A stretch of 64,000 bases of DNA from positions 32,169,501 through 32,233,500 of the forward strand of contig NC_091661.1 in the NCBI RefSeq assembly GCF_042453785.1, in the 5' to 3' direction. This stretch comes from Malus domestica. Its lineage: Eukaryota; Streptophyta; Magnoliopsida; Rosales; Rosaceae. Below are positions 19,198-31,521 of the stretch, piece by piece (the first letter of the stretch is position 1; each line of letters opens with the position of its first letter). Made by a program: the position numbers and the translations under genes. A model generated the notes under the pieces. It was given only the letters and a program-made list of their open reading frames with translations. It was not told the DNA's origin and did no database searches.

Positions 19198-21048
19198 GGC
19201 CATCTCCAACCGAAGGGTCCAGAGGGCTAGAGGGCTGAAAATAGCCCTAAAACCATCTCCAACCGAGGGTTAGGCCAGAGGGCTCTGGAATCTGCGAGGG
19301 CCCCACGGGATCGGAGAGGGCTGGAGGTGGCTGGCTATTTTTTTTTTTAATGTTTCCTATAACCAACACTAATAGTTTGAAATGTTTTTTAATGTAACGG
19401 CTAGCTGAGTCAGCTAGCCGTTGGTTTTTTTTTGTTTTTGTTTTTTTTTTAATTTATTTTAAACATTTTTTTCTTCTATAAATATGGTGAAGTTCTTTCA
19501 ATTCTTCACTTCATTTGCAATATTTCCTTCTTCAATATTTTTCAATATTTCCTTCAATATATTTCTCAATATTTCCTTCAATATATTTTCTAATATTTCC
19601 TTCATCTATAATATTTGTTTCAATTTTTCAATATTTATTTCAATATATTTTCCAATATTTCCTTCATCTATAATATTTGTTTCAATATTTCCTTCATCTA
19701 TAATATTTCTTCATTTCATTTGCAATATTTCCTTCATTTTTTTTCAAAAAAAATGGCCTCATCTGCAATGAAAGGTAGGGCTTGGACCCGAAAAGAAGAT
19801 GAAGCTCTTTGCAAGGCTTATAGATGGATCTCAGAAGATAGTGTGAGGGGGATTGCTCAAACAAGTGAAGGTGTTTGGACTCGTGTGTCCAAAAAATACT
19901 TAGAGTTCTACGAAGGCACCATTCCACCGAATACCCGAAACCACGAAAGTTGTTCTTCAAGATGGAAGAAACATCTTCATCCAAGTTTGAATAAATGGCA
20001 TCAAGCACTATTAGCAGCAGCAAGTAGACATGAAAGCGGCGCCAATTACTATGACGAAGTTAGTGTTTTTACAGTTTATTTTAAATGTTTAATTATATTA
20101 CATTAATTTCGTGAATTAATTTCCTAAAATTTTTTTAATTATATTTTCTAGGTACGCCAAGCGGAGGAATTGTATATGGAGGGCAGCTCAAAACCCTTTC
20201 AGTTTCACGGTTGTTGAGAAATTTGTAAAGGGTGGGTGTTATTTGAAGATCCACCTCAACATAGAGTGGATTCTTTAGAAGCTGCATCCCCATCTGTAGA
20301 TATGAATGAAGCTGGATCTCCTACCATTCAACAAACAAGGGTAGAAAATCCGACTCCGTCCAAAATTTCTTTACCTAGGGCTATGGGACGAAACAAGGCC
20401 CGAAGGTTGAGGGAAAAGGGCAAGGCAAATGCTGATTACGCCGCTCAACATGAAGTGGCGGCCTCATTTCGATTACTGGCGGAGCAAAATGCCCGTGAGG
20501 CGGAAGAAAGGAAGTGTAGACATGAAGAGCGAGCCAAACAAATACAAGAAGAGATGGATGATAAGAATATGGAAAGGAACACTTTGAATTACACTCCAAT
20601 GAGTAAGGCCTATTTTGATAGGAAAAAAAAAGAAATTATGGCTCGGTGGCAATTATTTACCTCTGACTATACTCCTACAATGGCGGATGATGAAGATGAT
20701 ATTGATTATGGATATTAAATTTAAGTCGTAATTTTTAAATTTAAGTTAATGTTGTTTTTAAATTTAATTTGTAGTGTTTAAATATAAGTTGTTGTTTTTA
20801 AATTTAAGTTGTTGTAGTTTTTAAATTTAAATAATAAATTATGTTTGGCCCTATGGCCCTTTGACCCTCGGTTGGAGACGGTTTTTTGTGACAGGGCTAA
20901 AACGAGCCATTTGGCCCTCTGGCCCTCGGTTGGAGACGGAGGCAAATATAGCCATGTACTGTTCATTAAAATATTAATATCTTGGGGAATCTTGGAGGGC
21001 CAGAGAGCTCAAATGAGCCCTCTGGCCAGCCTTCGGTTGGAGATGGCC
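19198..21048 (+). mobile_element. PIF/Harbinger element carrying only the Myb-like ORF1
   Basis: 1,851 bp with terminal inverted repeats GGCCATCTCCAACCGAAGG (left) and its complement (right, about 21028-21048). It is flanked by the TAA duplication (19195-19197 and 21049-21051) that Harbinger elements make. Inside each end is a further subterminal copy of the TIR phrase (CCATCTCCAACCGAGGG near 19253; CCCTCGGTTGGAGACGG near 20865 and 20922). It encodes the accessory Myb/SANT-like protein but no DDE transposase, so it is non-autonomous. Confidence 0.85.
19753..20718 (+). pseudogene. Harbinger ORF1, Myb/SANT-like DNA-binding protein, broken
   Basis: Exon 1 starts at ATG 19753 (MASSAMKGRAWTRKEDEAL) and contains a trihelix/Myb-like domain (AWTRKEDEALCKAYRWIS, SCSSRWKKH). 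A likely intron runs from about 20059 (GTTAGT) to the TAG before 20152. Exon 2 (about 20152-20718) carries the RQAEELY region, a basic NKARRLREKGK segment, a Glu/Arg-rich helical stretch (EREAEERKCRHEER-like) and an acidic tail ending DDEDDIDYGY. An in-frame TGA at about 20213-20215 replaces the Trp expected in the conserved C-W-E-I-C motif. ORF1 proteins bring the Harbinger transposase to DNA and the nucleus; with this stop the protein would be truncated. Confidence 0.75.
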
Positions 21049-21303
21049 TAAGACATGCAAAACGAGGCAAGAAACGTCGCGCAAACTGTGGCCGGCTCGG
21101 CCTAAGAAAAATGCAATACGAAACGAGACAGGCCGGCGCACGGAAGTGAGGCCCATACACACCCGGGCTTCCAATAAGCCTTTTGACCCGATTAACTAAA
21201 CTTTGTCGCACGCCCCTCTGTTTCTGTCCGTCTCTACCATTTTCACTGTTCTCTCTCTCCTTTTCTCTCCCTTCAGCGTGAGCAGTCGGAGGAGCACTCA
21301 GAA

Positions 21304-22699
21304 ATGGCGTCCAGTCTATTTAGAACCCTAATCAGATCGTCCAAATTGGGATCAGCAGGGACCAGAAATTTCAGCCTCGTCAGGACTCAAATCAGCGAGC
21401 ACACCGCCAAATGGATGCAGGTACCTCCTCCCTCCTCCCTCCTCTTCTATCTTTATCTTTGCCCTAAAATTGATTGACTATGAAATTAATCGACTTTAAT
21501 CGTTATCTCCTTTAATTAGTACAAAAGTTTACATTCATCTAATCTTACGGTGCGAATGAATCTGTTTTTCCCTTATACGATAATCCAATCTTTCATCAAG
21601 TAAAAATGGAACAAAGATATTGATTTTGTGTGTGATTAGACAATCAATATATTGATTTTTTTTCACTAGTATTGATTAGATTTTGCATGTTTTAATTCAA
21701 AACTCGGTGGAATATTGTTTAGTTTATATTTATTATAACTTAATTTGGCAATTTTCTTTATTTGTACCAATTAACATTGCTGAACAAACCCTTGGACGGC
21801 ATGCTGTAATGGATAGATGTATATTATATATATGTATGTGTCCAGTTTCCTCTACCAATGCTGACTGAAAACCTTTAAAGCAACAAGAACTGAATTTCAA
21901 AAACTTTTTTGGATTTCCAATCCCAATTCCCATGACCGACCTTGTTTGTTATCATTGCAATAAAGGTAGTAACCAACAATCTAGGGAGACAGCGAGCGTA
22001 GGAATGATTTAGCAGGAAATGAAACAGATATGCCAACAAAACTAGATTGAGGAAGCAACTGTAACTGGGTGTGTATGTGTGCACTTGTGTATCCTGCATT
22101 TCAATGAAAACATCGATCAAGTTCTCAGCATCTTTTACTCAACCAAGACTTGTTTCGGCTCCAATGACGTGACCAGCCTACTTTTAGAGCAATGACTATG
22201 TTATATCCACAAGCTTCTACTGGCGGCGTTTTCCTATTTACATTTATAATGTCTCTCTTTCTGGGCGTCTATTTCCAATGTTACAAAAACCGTTTTGATT
22301 TTAATGTCGTATTGATTACAAGGTGCGAGTCATTGTGGTTCACTGTTCTTAACTGATAGGATACAAGCAAGAAATCTCCCATGGAGTTGATCAATGAAGT
22401 CCCACCCATCAAGGTTGAGGGCAGGATAGTTGCATGTGAAGGAGGTTAGTTTACATTATTCTTTACCTAGTTTCTTTTATGATTATCCAGCACAAAGCTA
22501 CTTGTGCATTTGTATGCTGCAAGATCTGCTCAATAAACCATGTAGACAAGGGCTACAATTTACTTGGGTAAAACTGTTCTTGGTTGCAGACACCAATCCC
22601 GCACTTGGGCACCCAATTGAATTCATATGCCTTGACCTGGATGAGCCAGCTATCTGCAAGTACTGTGGTCTTCGATATGTGCAAGATCACCACCACTAG
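21304..22699 (+). CDS. NDUFS6: NADH dehydrogenase (complex I) Fe-S protein 6, 13-kDa subunit, mitochondrial
   Basis: Three exons join in frame: 21304-21420, 22360-22444, 22590-22699, giving 103 aa. Introns have GT-AG ends (GTACCT...TAG; GTTAGT...CAG). The N-terminus (MASSLFRTLIRSSKLGSAG) is Ser/Arg-rich and lacks acidic residues, as in a mitochondrial presequence. The C-terminal half has the zinc-binding pattern of this subunit: a Cys in VACEG, His in LGHPIEF, and the CKYCG pair near the end, followed by YVQDHHH. The protein is part of the peripheral arm of complex I and is needed for assembly of the N-module. The length agrees with the family (about 110 aa in plants). The gene is convergent with the ATAD3 gene on the opposite strand. 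Confidence 0.93.
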
Positions 22700-23542
22700 A
22701 AAATCTGGAAGTGATTATTCAATGAGCAAATTTCATTCCTGTTATGTCCGTACCTTCGTTGAAGCCATTTCATTAACAAGGTTCAGTTTGTAATGATAAT
22801 ACTGTGTTTCCTAATTTGGCAAAATAAGGATTTGGCATGACGCCATTCGTGTTATTCTTCAGGCATGGAATGCACATCTGCACGTCATTTGTCTGTCATT
22901 TTTGTTACCTGATTTACAATATGTTTTGATGAGTTGTTTGTCACTTGCAAAGATGGTTTTTGGGTGTTCATGATAGAATACCAACGAAGAAATATTGGAT
23001 TGTTGTGTAACTCTTGTTGCTCCGGGATGATTGATAGGGCCCCTTGCTGAACATTTTTGACAGGAGCTTTGAAGTGAAGCACACAACGCCCAAGTAAGGC
23101 AGTGCCAATTTCCGATCATAATTTTATGGCCAACGCGTATTGTTTTATCAGTCATTCCGCTTACTTTCAGAGAGCTTTGGCGTTCAAGATGATGAACGGT
23201 ATTTTCATTGTTGTTGCTGTTGGGATTAAGCGCATCATGGATACCAGCCGGTTAAAAGGTCGTACCCAGTGCACAAGGCTCCCGCTTTACGCAGGGTCTG
23301 GGAGAGGTGAATGTCGGCTAGCCTTACCCCCATTTATGGATACCAGCCGGTTAACGTCTCAAAAAAAGCCCTCCATTGATAGGGGGCAAATAATGAATAA
23401 CATCATTTGTTCATGCTCAAAATTGAAAAGCCAGGCTTGTGTGTGAATCTCTCTCCAAACAAAAGTTAAGGTCAGCCTTATCTCTAACCGGCTTACTAAC
23501 TTAATAGCAAGAAGACTGCCTGCCGCTGGACACGCTATCTTA
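22700..23542 (+). other. Convergent spacer between NDUFS6 and ATAD3
   Basis: Presumed 3-prime UTRs of both genes. Apart from the short repeat insertion at 23237-23354 I see no gene. The ORFs in it are short and lack domains. Confidence 0.6.
23237..23354 (+). repeat. 80-bp SINE-like insertion between 19-bp direct repeats
   Basis: ATGGATACCAGCCGGTTAA occurs at 23237-23255 and again at 23336-23354. Between them lies an 80-bp segment with GGTCGTACCCAGTGCACAAG and GGTGAATGTCGGCTAGCC. That segment is a phrase I recall as highly dispersed in angiosperm genomes, possibly the conserved 3-prime domain of some plant SINEs. The flanking repeats look like a target duplication of a retro-inserted short element. 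Confidence 0.55.
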
Positions 23543-26500
23543 CTACACGCTACCTTTATCTCCAGCCGCAAATTTTCTTCTCTGTTGATGCTCAGCAACC
23601 TTGTAGTCTACAACTTCACGAAATAGGCTCGGATCAAGCACACAATCCTTACTCCCATAAACCGCAGCTTGGATACTCGCCATTAGTTTCGCTATTTCTC
23701 TCCCAGAGAACCCGTCGGTCTTTGCCGCTGCTTCTCTAATCATATCATCTGTCAACCCCTTCATCTCTATCTTCTGAGGTTGTTTCTTAAACAAATTACG
23801 GAACCAACCAGATTTGCTTGATGAACCAGCCTGAGCAATGTACTTGTCCAGATACAACTTCAGCAGCTTAAAGCGTTCCTCTTCCCCAGGCAAGGGGAAT
23901 TCAAGCACTTCATCAATACGATCAGCCACAGCTGAATCGAGATCACCGGGGCGGTTTGTGGCAAGGGCAAGGACTATGTCCTTGGATTGGTCACCCGTGC
24001 GGAATAGGAGAGCGTTGAGCGCACTTCTTTGAGCTTCACTCATATAGGTTTTGTTCCGCCTGCAAGTTATGTTATACACATTCAACCCTCTCAATCACAC
24101 AGAGACTGAAAGTTCTCTTCTACGAGACTCAAAATTAAAAACACCATTTTCATGGCTGTTAATTGAATGACTTACTCGCACAAAAATGCATCGGCTTCAT
24201 CAATGAAAAGTAGCAGACCCTTCCGTGACTTTTTGGCCCAATCAAATAACTCATGTATCTTGGTAACAGCCCTTGGTCCAAGTGGAGCAACATCCCCTCC
24301 CGTCATCAATGCGTAGTCTAATCCCTAAAGACAATTTGAATCAAGCATAGAAACGTATGAGAAGGAAGAATATGTTAAGGATGAAGGATGAAAATAACAC
24401 AAAAGCTGGTAGATCAAAACCATCTGAGTATGAATGGACCCATCACAGAACATGCAAATCATATAAAAACACATTTAAGCATGCAAATCATATACACAGT
24501 TCTAGAAAATTATTTCATGTTAAGGGCCAGTAACTACTTTCCTAAATAACAGCACATCCAGGAGTGCTCAATATTGTCTGGCAAAAGAAGCAACAGAATG
24601 AAAATCAAAACTGAAAACGTGATTGGTTTAAAGATAGGATCAGATCTCATACAGATTTACGAGCCATCTCTCTAGCAGCCATTGTTTTCCCAGTTCCTGG
24701 AGGACCATAGAAGAGCATATTTCTGAATGGTGCTTGATGAGATTTTGTATTAGCAGTTGCCTTAGCCAAGTGGTCAATTCTTTTCTGAAGAGGAGGGTGT
24801 AAAACAACATCACCAAAGGCCTTCCCATTTTGTGTTTGACCTTTGTTGCCACTGGGAGATAGGGCGCTTATAGAACGTGAGAATAATCCTGACCAAGGGT
24901 ATTTTCCTTTAGAGGACTCTCTGATAAGTGATGGTTGTCCCAATATTCTATCCACATAGCTCCATATCACCTTTGAACCTTCTCTGCATTGGATAAATAA
25001 GACGTGCATAAGTTATGGCACTGTGGAGAGCAAATGGCAAGGTAAAATTAATATCCCACACAAATTATTTCACGAAGGTAGACTGTAACCTGCTATGACT
25101 TTAAATGCAACTCTATCTCTGTGAATCAAATGTCAGACCAGAATAAAAAATAAAAATAAAAAAAACTAAGTTCCAGAACTTAACAGTTCATGGCATTTAC
25201 TAAGGGAATAACCAACTATAGAGTTTCATGTCCTAGGGAGTTGGTCCCAGGGGAGAGAGAGTAAAATGCCAACAAAGCTTTTGTTTTTTTTCCTTCCTCC
25301 ACAAAAACAAACAGAAGTTACTAAGAAAATTAAGAGAAGATGTACCAGGATATAGAAAGCAACAAATAGATCCCTAGCTTTCAAAGGAAAGGCCACAAAT
25401 AGGTAAAGGGAAAATGCAGTATTTCAAGTATTCGTTTAAAATATCAACACAGACCTTGTTGTGTAAACACCTGCAGCTAGAGCTGTAACTCCCCCAACAG
25501 CAACAACTAGTTTATTCTGATCTGTCAGAATCACTTTCAAGCCACCTGCAGAAAATAGCTAATTCTGCATCAACAGTTTTTTAAGAAATAACATTAACTT
25601 TCACTACTTCAAACTTCAAACGAGTATATGATGCCAAATAGAAGAGCCGCCCATTTTTAGTTTGAAGAAGAATCATACTTCTTTGTATAGAATACAGGAA
25701 AAGGTAATGAGTATGGAAAGTACCTCCAATATGATCAAAGGTGGTATTTATGGCAGAAACCCATTTCTCTTTCTCAGCTTTTGCTTTCTCTAACAGCAGG
25801 TCCCTTTTAATTTCTGCAGTCAGCTTTGCTTCAAGGGCTCTCCCTTCTGCATCTGCCAAAGCCTTCTTTTCGAAATTTTCACGTTCTAGCTTAGCCTGCT
25901 CCTCTGCAGTCCGTCGACGCTCATGTTGGATCTGCGCTTCTGTTTGTCGACGAGCTTGTTCCAGCCTATTTGCTGATTCTTCTTGCCATTTTACCATCTC
26001 TTGGTTCCTTTCTCTTGCCAATCTATTTTCATTCTGCAGTAACATCAACGAATTAAATCTAGAATTGAACTTCGTTTTCTGAAAAGCTTGTGTGAAATCC
26101 CAAGAAAAGTTCAAGTCAGCTTGCCTCCATCCTCTTCTTTGCTAATTCATCCTGATACCTAGCCATTTGGGAATTTGTTTGGGCTTGAAACTGAGCTAGC
26201 TTTTTCTGCTCCTCGTAGATGGCCTTCTTAGTATCCTGTCAGGTGATGATGAAGTCGATAATTGCAGCAAAAACTTATGCCAGATAAATCAAATGGGGAG
26301 TTTACAAACATATAGCCTATAGGGTGTTACTAATCCAAAAACACCCTAATTGGGGAAATAAGTAGAACATCTTACCGCTTCAATTTGGGCTTTCATTGCA
26401 GCATACTCCGCGGCCTTTGCCTTCAACTCAGCCTGCCTTGTCTCTTCATGCTTCACCGTAGCTCCAATGACCTATGCAGTGGCCAAAGAGCAACCATTAA

Positions 26501-27154
26501 AGAAAACATCAATTCACGGAAAACCATCAAAACAAAAGAGCTGCTTGGTGAAATTTCAAACACATCCTGTTACTTCTCTCTAAGCAAAAACATGGATAAA
26601 GTATAAGACGAACTAAATGGCATACCCCATTGCTACATACATTCCAACGTCTGAATTTAGACATGAACCATCAATACTAAAATTCCAATTGCTATCAAGC
26701 AACTAAATAACAAATAGAGCCCGTCAATAAAAGCAGAAGATCAAATCCCAAAATCCCAATTAAAAACAACACATATAATTTCCGAAAAAAAAATGCAAAC
26801 CTCTTTGGCATTAGAAGATTTGGCGATTTTGTCCAACAACTTAGCAGCCCGCTCCAGAGGCTCAGGATCGAAGCCAGCGGCAGATGTCCTGGGTTGATCA
26901 TTGCGAACCTTGGGAGGGGGAGGGGGCTCGGCAGCACCTCCGGTGGAGGAGGTCGACGGCGGAGGAACTGACGGCGCAGATTGGAGAGGAGAAGAAGTGG
27001 AGGAGGGTTGTTGGGAAGCATTGGAAGAAGAAGAAGAGAAGGGAGAGAAGTTGAAAGGCCCGTCGGCATAAACACAGTTGGAGTTGGTCTTGGACAAGGA
27101 GGCGGAGGCCGCCACGGCGGCGACAAGCCCTAATGCATATGTGGGCTTGGCCAT
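23543..27154 (-). CDS. ATAD3: ATAD3-type mitochondrial AAA ATPase
   Basis: Eight exons on the minus strand: 27154-26801, 26471-26376, 26235-26125, 26033-25724, 25545-25455, 24983-24653, 24324-24176, 24059-23543. They join in frame to 652 aa, close to the family length. Order: N-terminal Pro/Ser-rich region, a long coiled coil (about residues 150-285, rich in E/A/R/K), a single membrane segment (about 302-318, [14 protein letters not shown]), then the AAA domain with Walker A GPPGTGKT (about 414-421), Walker [10 protein letters not shown] (about 468-476) and sensor region [15 protein letters not shown]3 sits in the mitochondrial inner membrane and acts in nucleoid and membrane organisation. 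Intron 3 appears to use a GC donor (GAG|GCAAGC...CTGCAG). It is the collinear neighbour of NDUFS6, as in Arabidopsis At3g03060. Confidence 0.94.
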
Positions 27155-27990
27155 TTTTGCAATCCCTTTTTGGGGGTTTCCAGTGAAAAGTAAAACCCTT
27201 TGGAATTAATTGGATCCTTGGAAGAGAGAAATGGGAGGAGGGTTTTAGAGAGGTTTTGATTAATTTATATTTGTTGGGAGAAAAATGTTGTCTTGATGAC
27301 CAAGAAAATCAACCTATCTAACACTCTCTCTCTCTTTCTCACGTGGCTCTTCTTTTCTAACCATGGAAAGCGGTAGAGAGTTCAGACTCTCTCGGTTGAG
27401 GGTTTTTGTAGGGTTTGTGCGATTGGGGACTCGGGCGGGGCAAGCGACCGGGTGTTTGCTTGTTTCTATAATCTAGGCTTCTCAGATGTTTAAGTGGCCA
27501 GGCCTCTGTCTGTTTCTGCAAGATCTCTGAAAGCCCAGCCCAGCCCAAATTTTGTTGTCTCACTCTCTTTTCTTTTGATAAAGTGATATTTTAAATTACT
27601 CTAACACGGGAGGAAATTCGAAGAATTATAGAATTCAAATAGATCAAATATTTTCCAAAATGAAGCTAAGGTTTTAACCTAAATTCAACACATCTCTTCA
27701 CATGTGAGTTCATTTAAGTTTGACATGTGGACGAGGATAACATAAATTGGGCAACCTGTGAGCACGGGGTTCACTAGGCTCAATTTAATATGTTATAATA
27801 TCATGAAGTCAGTTGTGGTTCCACTCTAAAATCACTATCCAAATTTCTTATAGGCATATGTAAGGTCTCTTATTTCTCCCATATGAGATTTATTCTCTCA
27901 ATACCCCCAACAATCCACATGCACTCAAAAAAAAGTCCTGAGTCCAATTCTTGTCTTCCCTCGTATTGCGTGTACCAAAAAATTATTAGG
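27155..27990. other. ATAD3 upstream region
   Basis: Holds the presumed 5-prime leader and promoter of the minus-strand ATAD3 gene. The first 100 bp are purine/pyrimidine mixed with no clear TATA box. A CT-rich tract lies at about 27318-27345. Beyond it no gene or recognisable repeat is visible. Confidence 0.45.
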
Positions 27991-27996
27991 AAAAAT

Positions 27997-28142
27997 AATG
28001 AAAAGGGTTTGAAAACTTTGAGTTTTAATGATAATGACAAAATAAAGGGTAAAGTGAATAGTACCAGGATTTACTTTTTAGTGTAAGAATGTGATTTTTC
28101 ATTAAAGTGAACAATATCGAGAGTTTTTCGTTTAAATTCCCA
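27997..28142 (+). repeat. Dispersed MITE-like repeat, copy 2
   Basis: Same unit as 610-760 (AACTTTGAGTTTTAATGAT, AAATAAAGGGTAAA). It lies in inverted orientation to copy 3 at 28742-28895, and together they bracket about 600 bp. Confidence 0.65.
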
Positions 28143-28228
28143 AAATTATTCCCTCATGTTGCTTGTGTTAAAAACAAAAACAACAAAAATTGATAATCAT
28201 GTTTAATTGTAGGTGTCTCTAGAAGGGT

Positions 28229-28370
28229 TTCATTTTGGTGCTACGTAGCATCAAATGCTATAAATATTGGATGACATGGATCCACAGGACCAAGTGAAAA
28301 GTAATCCAAATCAATTCATGTCATCCACTACTCGTGGCATTTAATGTTACGTAGCATAAAATAAATTTCA
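28229..28370. repeat. Small foldback element
   Basis: The left arm (TTTTGGTGCTACGTAGCATCA) and right arm (complement: TTTATGCTACGTAACATTAA) are imperfect inverted repeats around a central spacer with GGATGACATGGA / TTCATGTCATCC, which also pair. No ORF. The stretch 28371-28741 next to it shows nothing recognisable. Confidence 0.55.
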
Positions 28371-28741
28371 ATAAAAAAATTCTAAGAAGACTATTTTAAA
28401 AATAGGACTCCCATAGAGTCTCTATCGTCTAATGTTTTTTGCATAATGTTTCATAACATTAACACGAAAATTAACGTTAACATTTATCTTTTCCGTATAA
28501 GTTTTATGCAGATGGTCGACGAGTATTATCCAAATGGATAAACGGTTTTAACGACATTGAGCCAACCCTGCAGGCTGCAGGTCCAAGTACAAAACGCATT
28601 TGTCTTTTGGTTTTAGGTACTCGGGTGTAAGCTGTTTTATTATCAACAGAAGAAGAATGGAATTCAATTACTCTATTTTCCACCCATACAGCTTTTGCAA
28701 GTGCATCTTCTGCTCTTGTCGATGTCACAGTTGGGCCAAAG

Positions 28742-28895
28742 GACTTTTAACGAAAAGTTCTAGGTACTGTTTATTTTAACGAAAAATCATATTTTTACAT
28801 TAAAAATTTAATTCTGATACTATTCATTTTACCTTTTATTTTGTCCTTATCGTTAAGACTCAAAGTTTTCAAACTATTTTCATTAGTTTTCCTCA
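28742..28895 (-). repeat. Dispersed MITE-like repeat, copy 3 (inverted)
   Basis: Reverse-complement copy of the 610-760 unit, reading TTTTACCTTTTATTTTGTCC and AAGACTCAAAGTTTTCAAA on the plus strand. Confidence 0.65.
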
Positions 28896-29387
28896 TTTTT
28901 AATTGCTTTCTTTTCTTTTCTTATAAATTGTCTATTCTTTTTTGAATTTAAAACATTCGCTAATTAATTAAAACGAAATTTTTAGATAATTAAAATAAAA
29001 GCTTAACGAGTTATAACTTAACTTTCTCAACCATCAACACACATAAAAGATGTGAGAGCAGCACTAGCTAAAGCTAGAGATATTAATCATATCAAAATAT
29101 CAAAATCCGGTACTCGTATCCATCACCAAATTTGATAGGATATGGGTGTTGGATACCATAGTTAATATCGTTTTTCAAAGAATTACATGATGGAGCTGAT
29201 GAGTTTAATTCACTGTCAAATCAAATGGTATAAATGAAAAAAATGACGACCTCAAACTAGCAAGGCTCCTGGTTTTGCGAGGGTCAGAGGAATATCTTTA
29301 ATATGCAGTCTTATTTTTGCTTTGCAAGAAGATGTTTTACAACTCAAATTTGTAACCGAAAAATAACTTTTCCGTTGCACCAATGCT

Positions 29388-29930
29388 AATGAAGTTGAGG
29401 TTCCACCATAAAACCAATTGACAATATAGGAGTAGCCCAAAACCATATAAGTACTTAGCAAACCTTGTCCCTCATCGATGTGGGACAACTCTCAACACGC
29501 CCCCGCACGTGTGGTGGATTTTCAAGTCTACACGTGAACAACAATTGGATGACGTGGAGCGTGTGAGGCCGTTTGGCTTCACATGAGGACAACCTGCTCT
29601 AAAATCAATTGACAATATGAGGAGTAGCTCAAGATCATATAAGCACTTAGCAAACCTTGTCTCTCACCGATGTGGGACAACTCTCAACACGCCCCCCGTA
29701 CATGTGGCGGATTTTCAAGCCTACACATGGACAACAACTGGATGACATGGAGCACGTGTGACCGTTTGGCTTCCCACGATGATAACCCGCTTTGATACCA
29801 TGATGAAATTAAGGTTTTACCATAAAACCAATTGGCAATATGGGGAGTAACCCAATACCATATAAGCATATAGCAAACCATGTCCCTCACCGATGTGGGA
29901 CAACTTTCAACAAGGCTTGCCCTCCAAATT
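29388..29930 (+). repeat. Partly tandem repeat, about 190-220-bp unit, 2.5 copies
   Basis: The phrase CGATGTGGGACAACTCTCAAC recurs near 29475, 29667 and 29891 (last copy slightly changed). Each is preceded by AAACCAATTGACAATAT-like sequence and the first two are followed by GGATTTTCAAG. The third copy is truncated. Such phrases are common in LTR-type repeats of woody plants, but no LTR boundaries can be set. The region 28896-29387 before it shows no gene. Confidence 0.6.
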
Positions 29931-30512
29931 GGAGAAATACATATGATGATAAAGTTTGTTTTTGATGTTTTTGGTGGATAGTTTGGATCAGTTTCTTAGA
30001 GTTAGAACAGCAGATAATGGAGAGGACTTCGAGAAGTGATTGACGGCTTCAAGGCTGTGAAATGAGTAGCAGCAATAATTTCATTAAGTAGGTGAATGTT
30101 TGTAGGGTATGGTGCCATAACCCATACTTGTTTAAAGAATGATTGACAAGAGGCTTAACAACCATTTCAGCCTTACTTCTTCAGATTGAATCTTAGCTCT
30201 TCATTTGGGTTTTAAGTGATCTAATCTGAAATGTACACTTGTCTCTCACACACTCACACATACACTTAAACTGAAAAACTAGCCGTTGGGGCTAAAACCC
30301 TTCATTTCTTCTTTCTTCTTCGATGCAGAAAGCAGCCATCATCGGGGGCTCCTTGCTGCCTTTGATCCCCGACTTCAGAAGCTGTTTAGCTTCCAACATA
30401 TGATACAATACAGTACAATACAGGCTAATTATTAATTAAGAAGATTCATCAAAATTACATATAAAAGTCAACACGCATCGATCGAGAGAGAGGTCTTTCC
30501 AGCAGAATAATT
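29931..30512. other. 3-prime flank of 4CL
   Basis: Non-coding; probably contains the 3-prime UTR of the minus-strand 4CL gene (nearest part) and plain spacer. No ORF with a recognisable domain and no repeat boundaries are seen. Confidence 0.45.
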
Positions 30513-31477
30513 TTAATTAGCCAGGGCAGAAGGGGTTGCGGTTGCAAGCTTGGCTCTGAGGTCTTTTCTCAAGATCTTTCCAGACGGAGACTTTGGAATT
30601 GCATGGACGAAGTGCACCTTGTGCAGTCTCTTGTAAAACACTACCTGCAGTTTCATTCATTCAACTTCACTATTTCAGACTTAAACTATACTTTATTTCT
30701 TCGCAAATTTATGTATTTATATATATATATATATATATATGTAGGGTACCTGTTTTGCTATAAATTCTTTTACAGCCTCTTCAGTAAGTTCGAGACCATT
30801 AGACCGAACCACAAATGCAACGGGAACCTCACCAGCAGCATCATCTTTTTGCCTGCTCGTTGCAATATCATTAATATACAAATACGTTAATCCTATGTTT
30901 CGTTCAAGGTTTTGCAGACATTTTTAATGATTAATTAATGGGATTAACTAGACATTATTAGTGTAAAAATACTTACGGAACGACGGCTGCATCTGCAATG
31001 GATGGATGGCTTATAAGTAGGGACTCCAGCTCAGCTGGTGGCACCTGTAAAGGTGAAACAGGATTATGTATATTATCAGCCCCCGAATACGGTCTTTTAA
31101 GGAAAGGGATCCTTATCTTTAAAAAAAAATAGGGACACCCTCTTGATCATTATATCTGACTTTAATAAAATTTTGTGGTTGAGATTAAATCACATGTCAC
31201 AGAATCTCAACCACAGGATTTCATTAAAACCAAATCTAACGGTCAAGAGGATTTCCCAATACGGTCCTTTAAGGAAAGGGATCCCTATCTTTAAAAAAAA
31301 ATAGGGACACCCTCTTGATCATTATATTTGACTTTAATAAAATTTTGTGGCTGAGATTAAATCACAGGTCACAAAATCTCAACCACAGGATTTCATTAAA
31401 ACCAAATCTAACGGTCAAGAGGATTTCCCAATTTTTTTTTAAAAATAGGGATCCCTTCCCTTAAAGGCTTTCTCCCA

Positions 31478-31521
<44 letters not shown>

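Noticed and set aside
29388..29930. Possible CRISPR-like or regularly spaced repeat
   Set aside because: Only 2.5 long, diverged units; this is plant nuclear DNA and the pattern is an ordinary tandem duplication.
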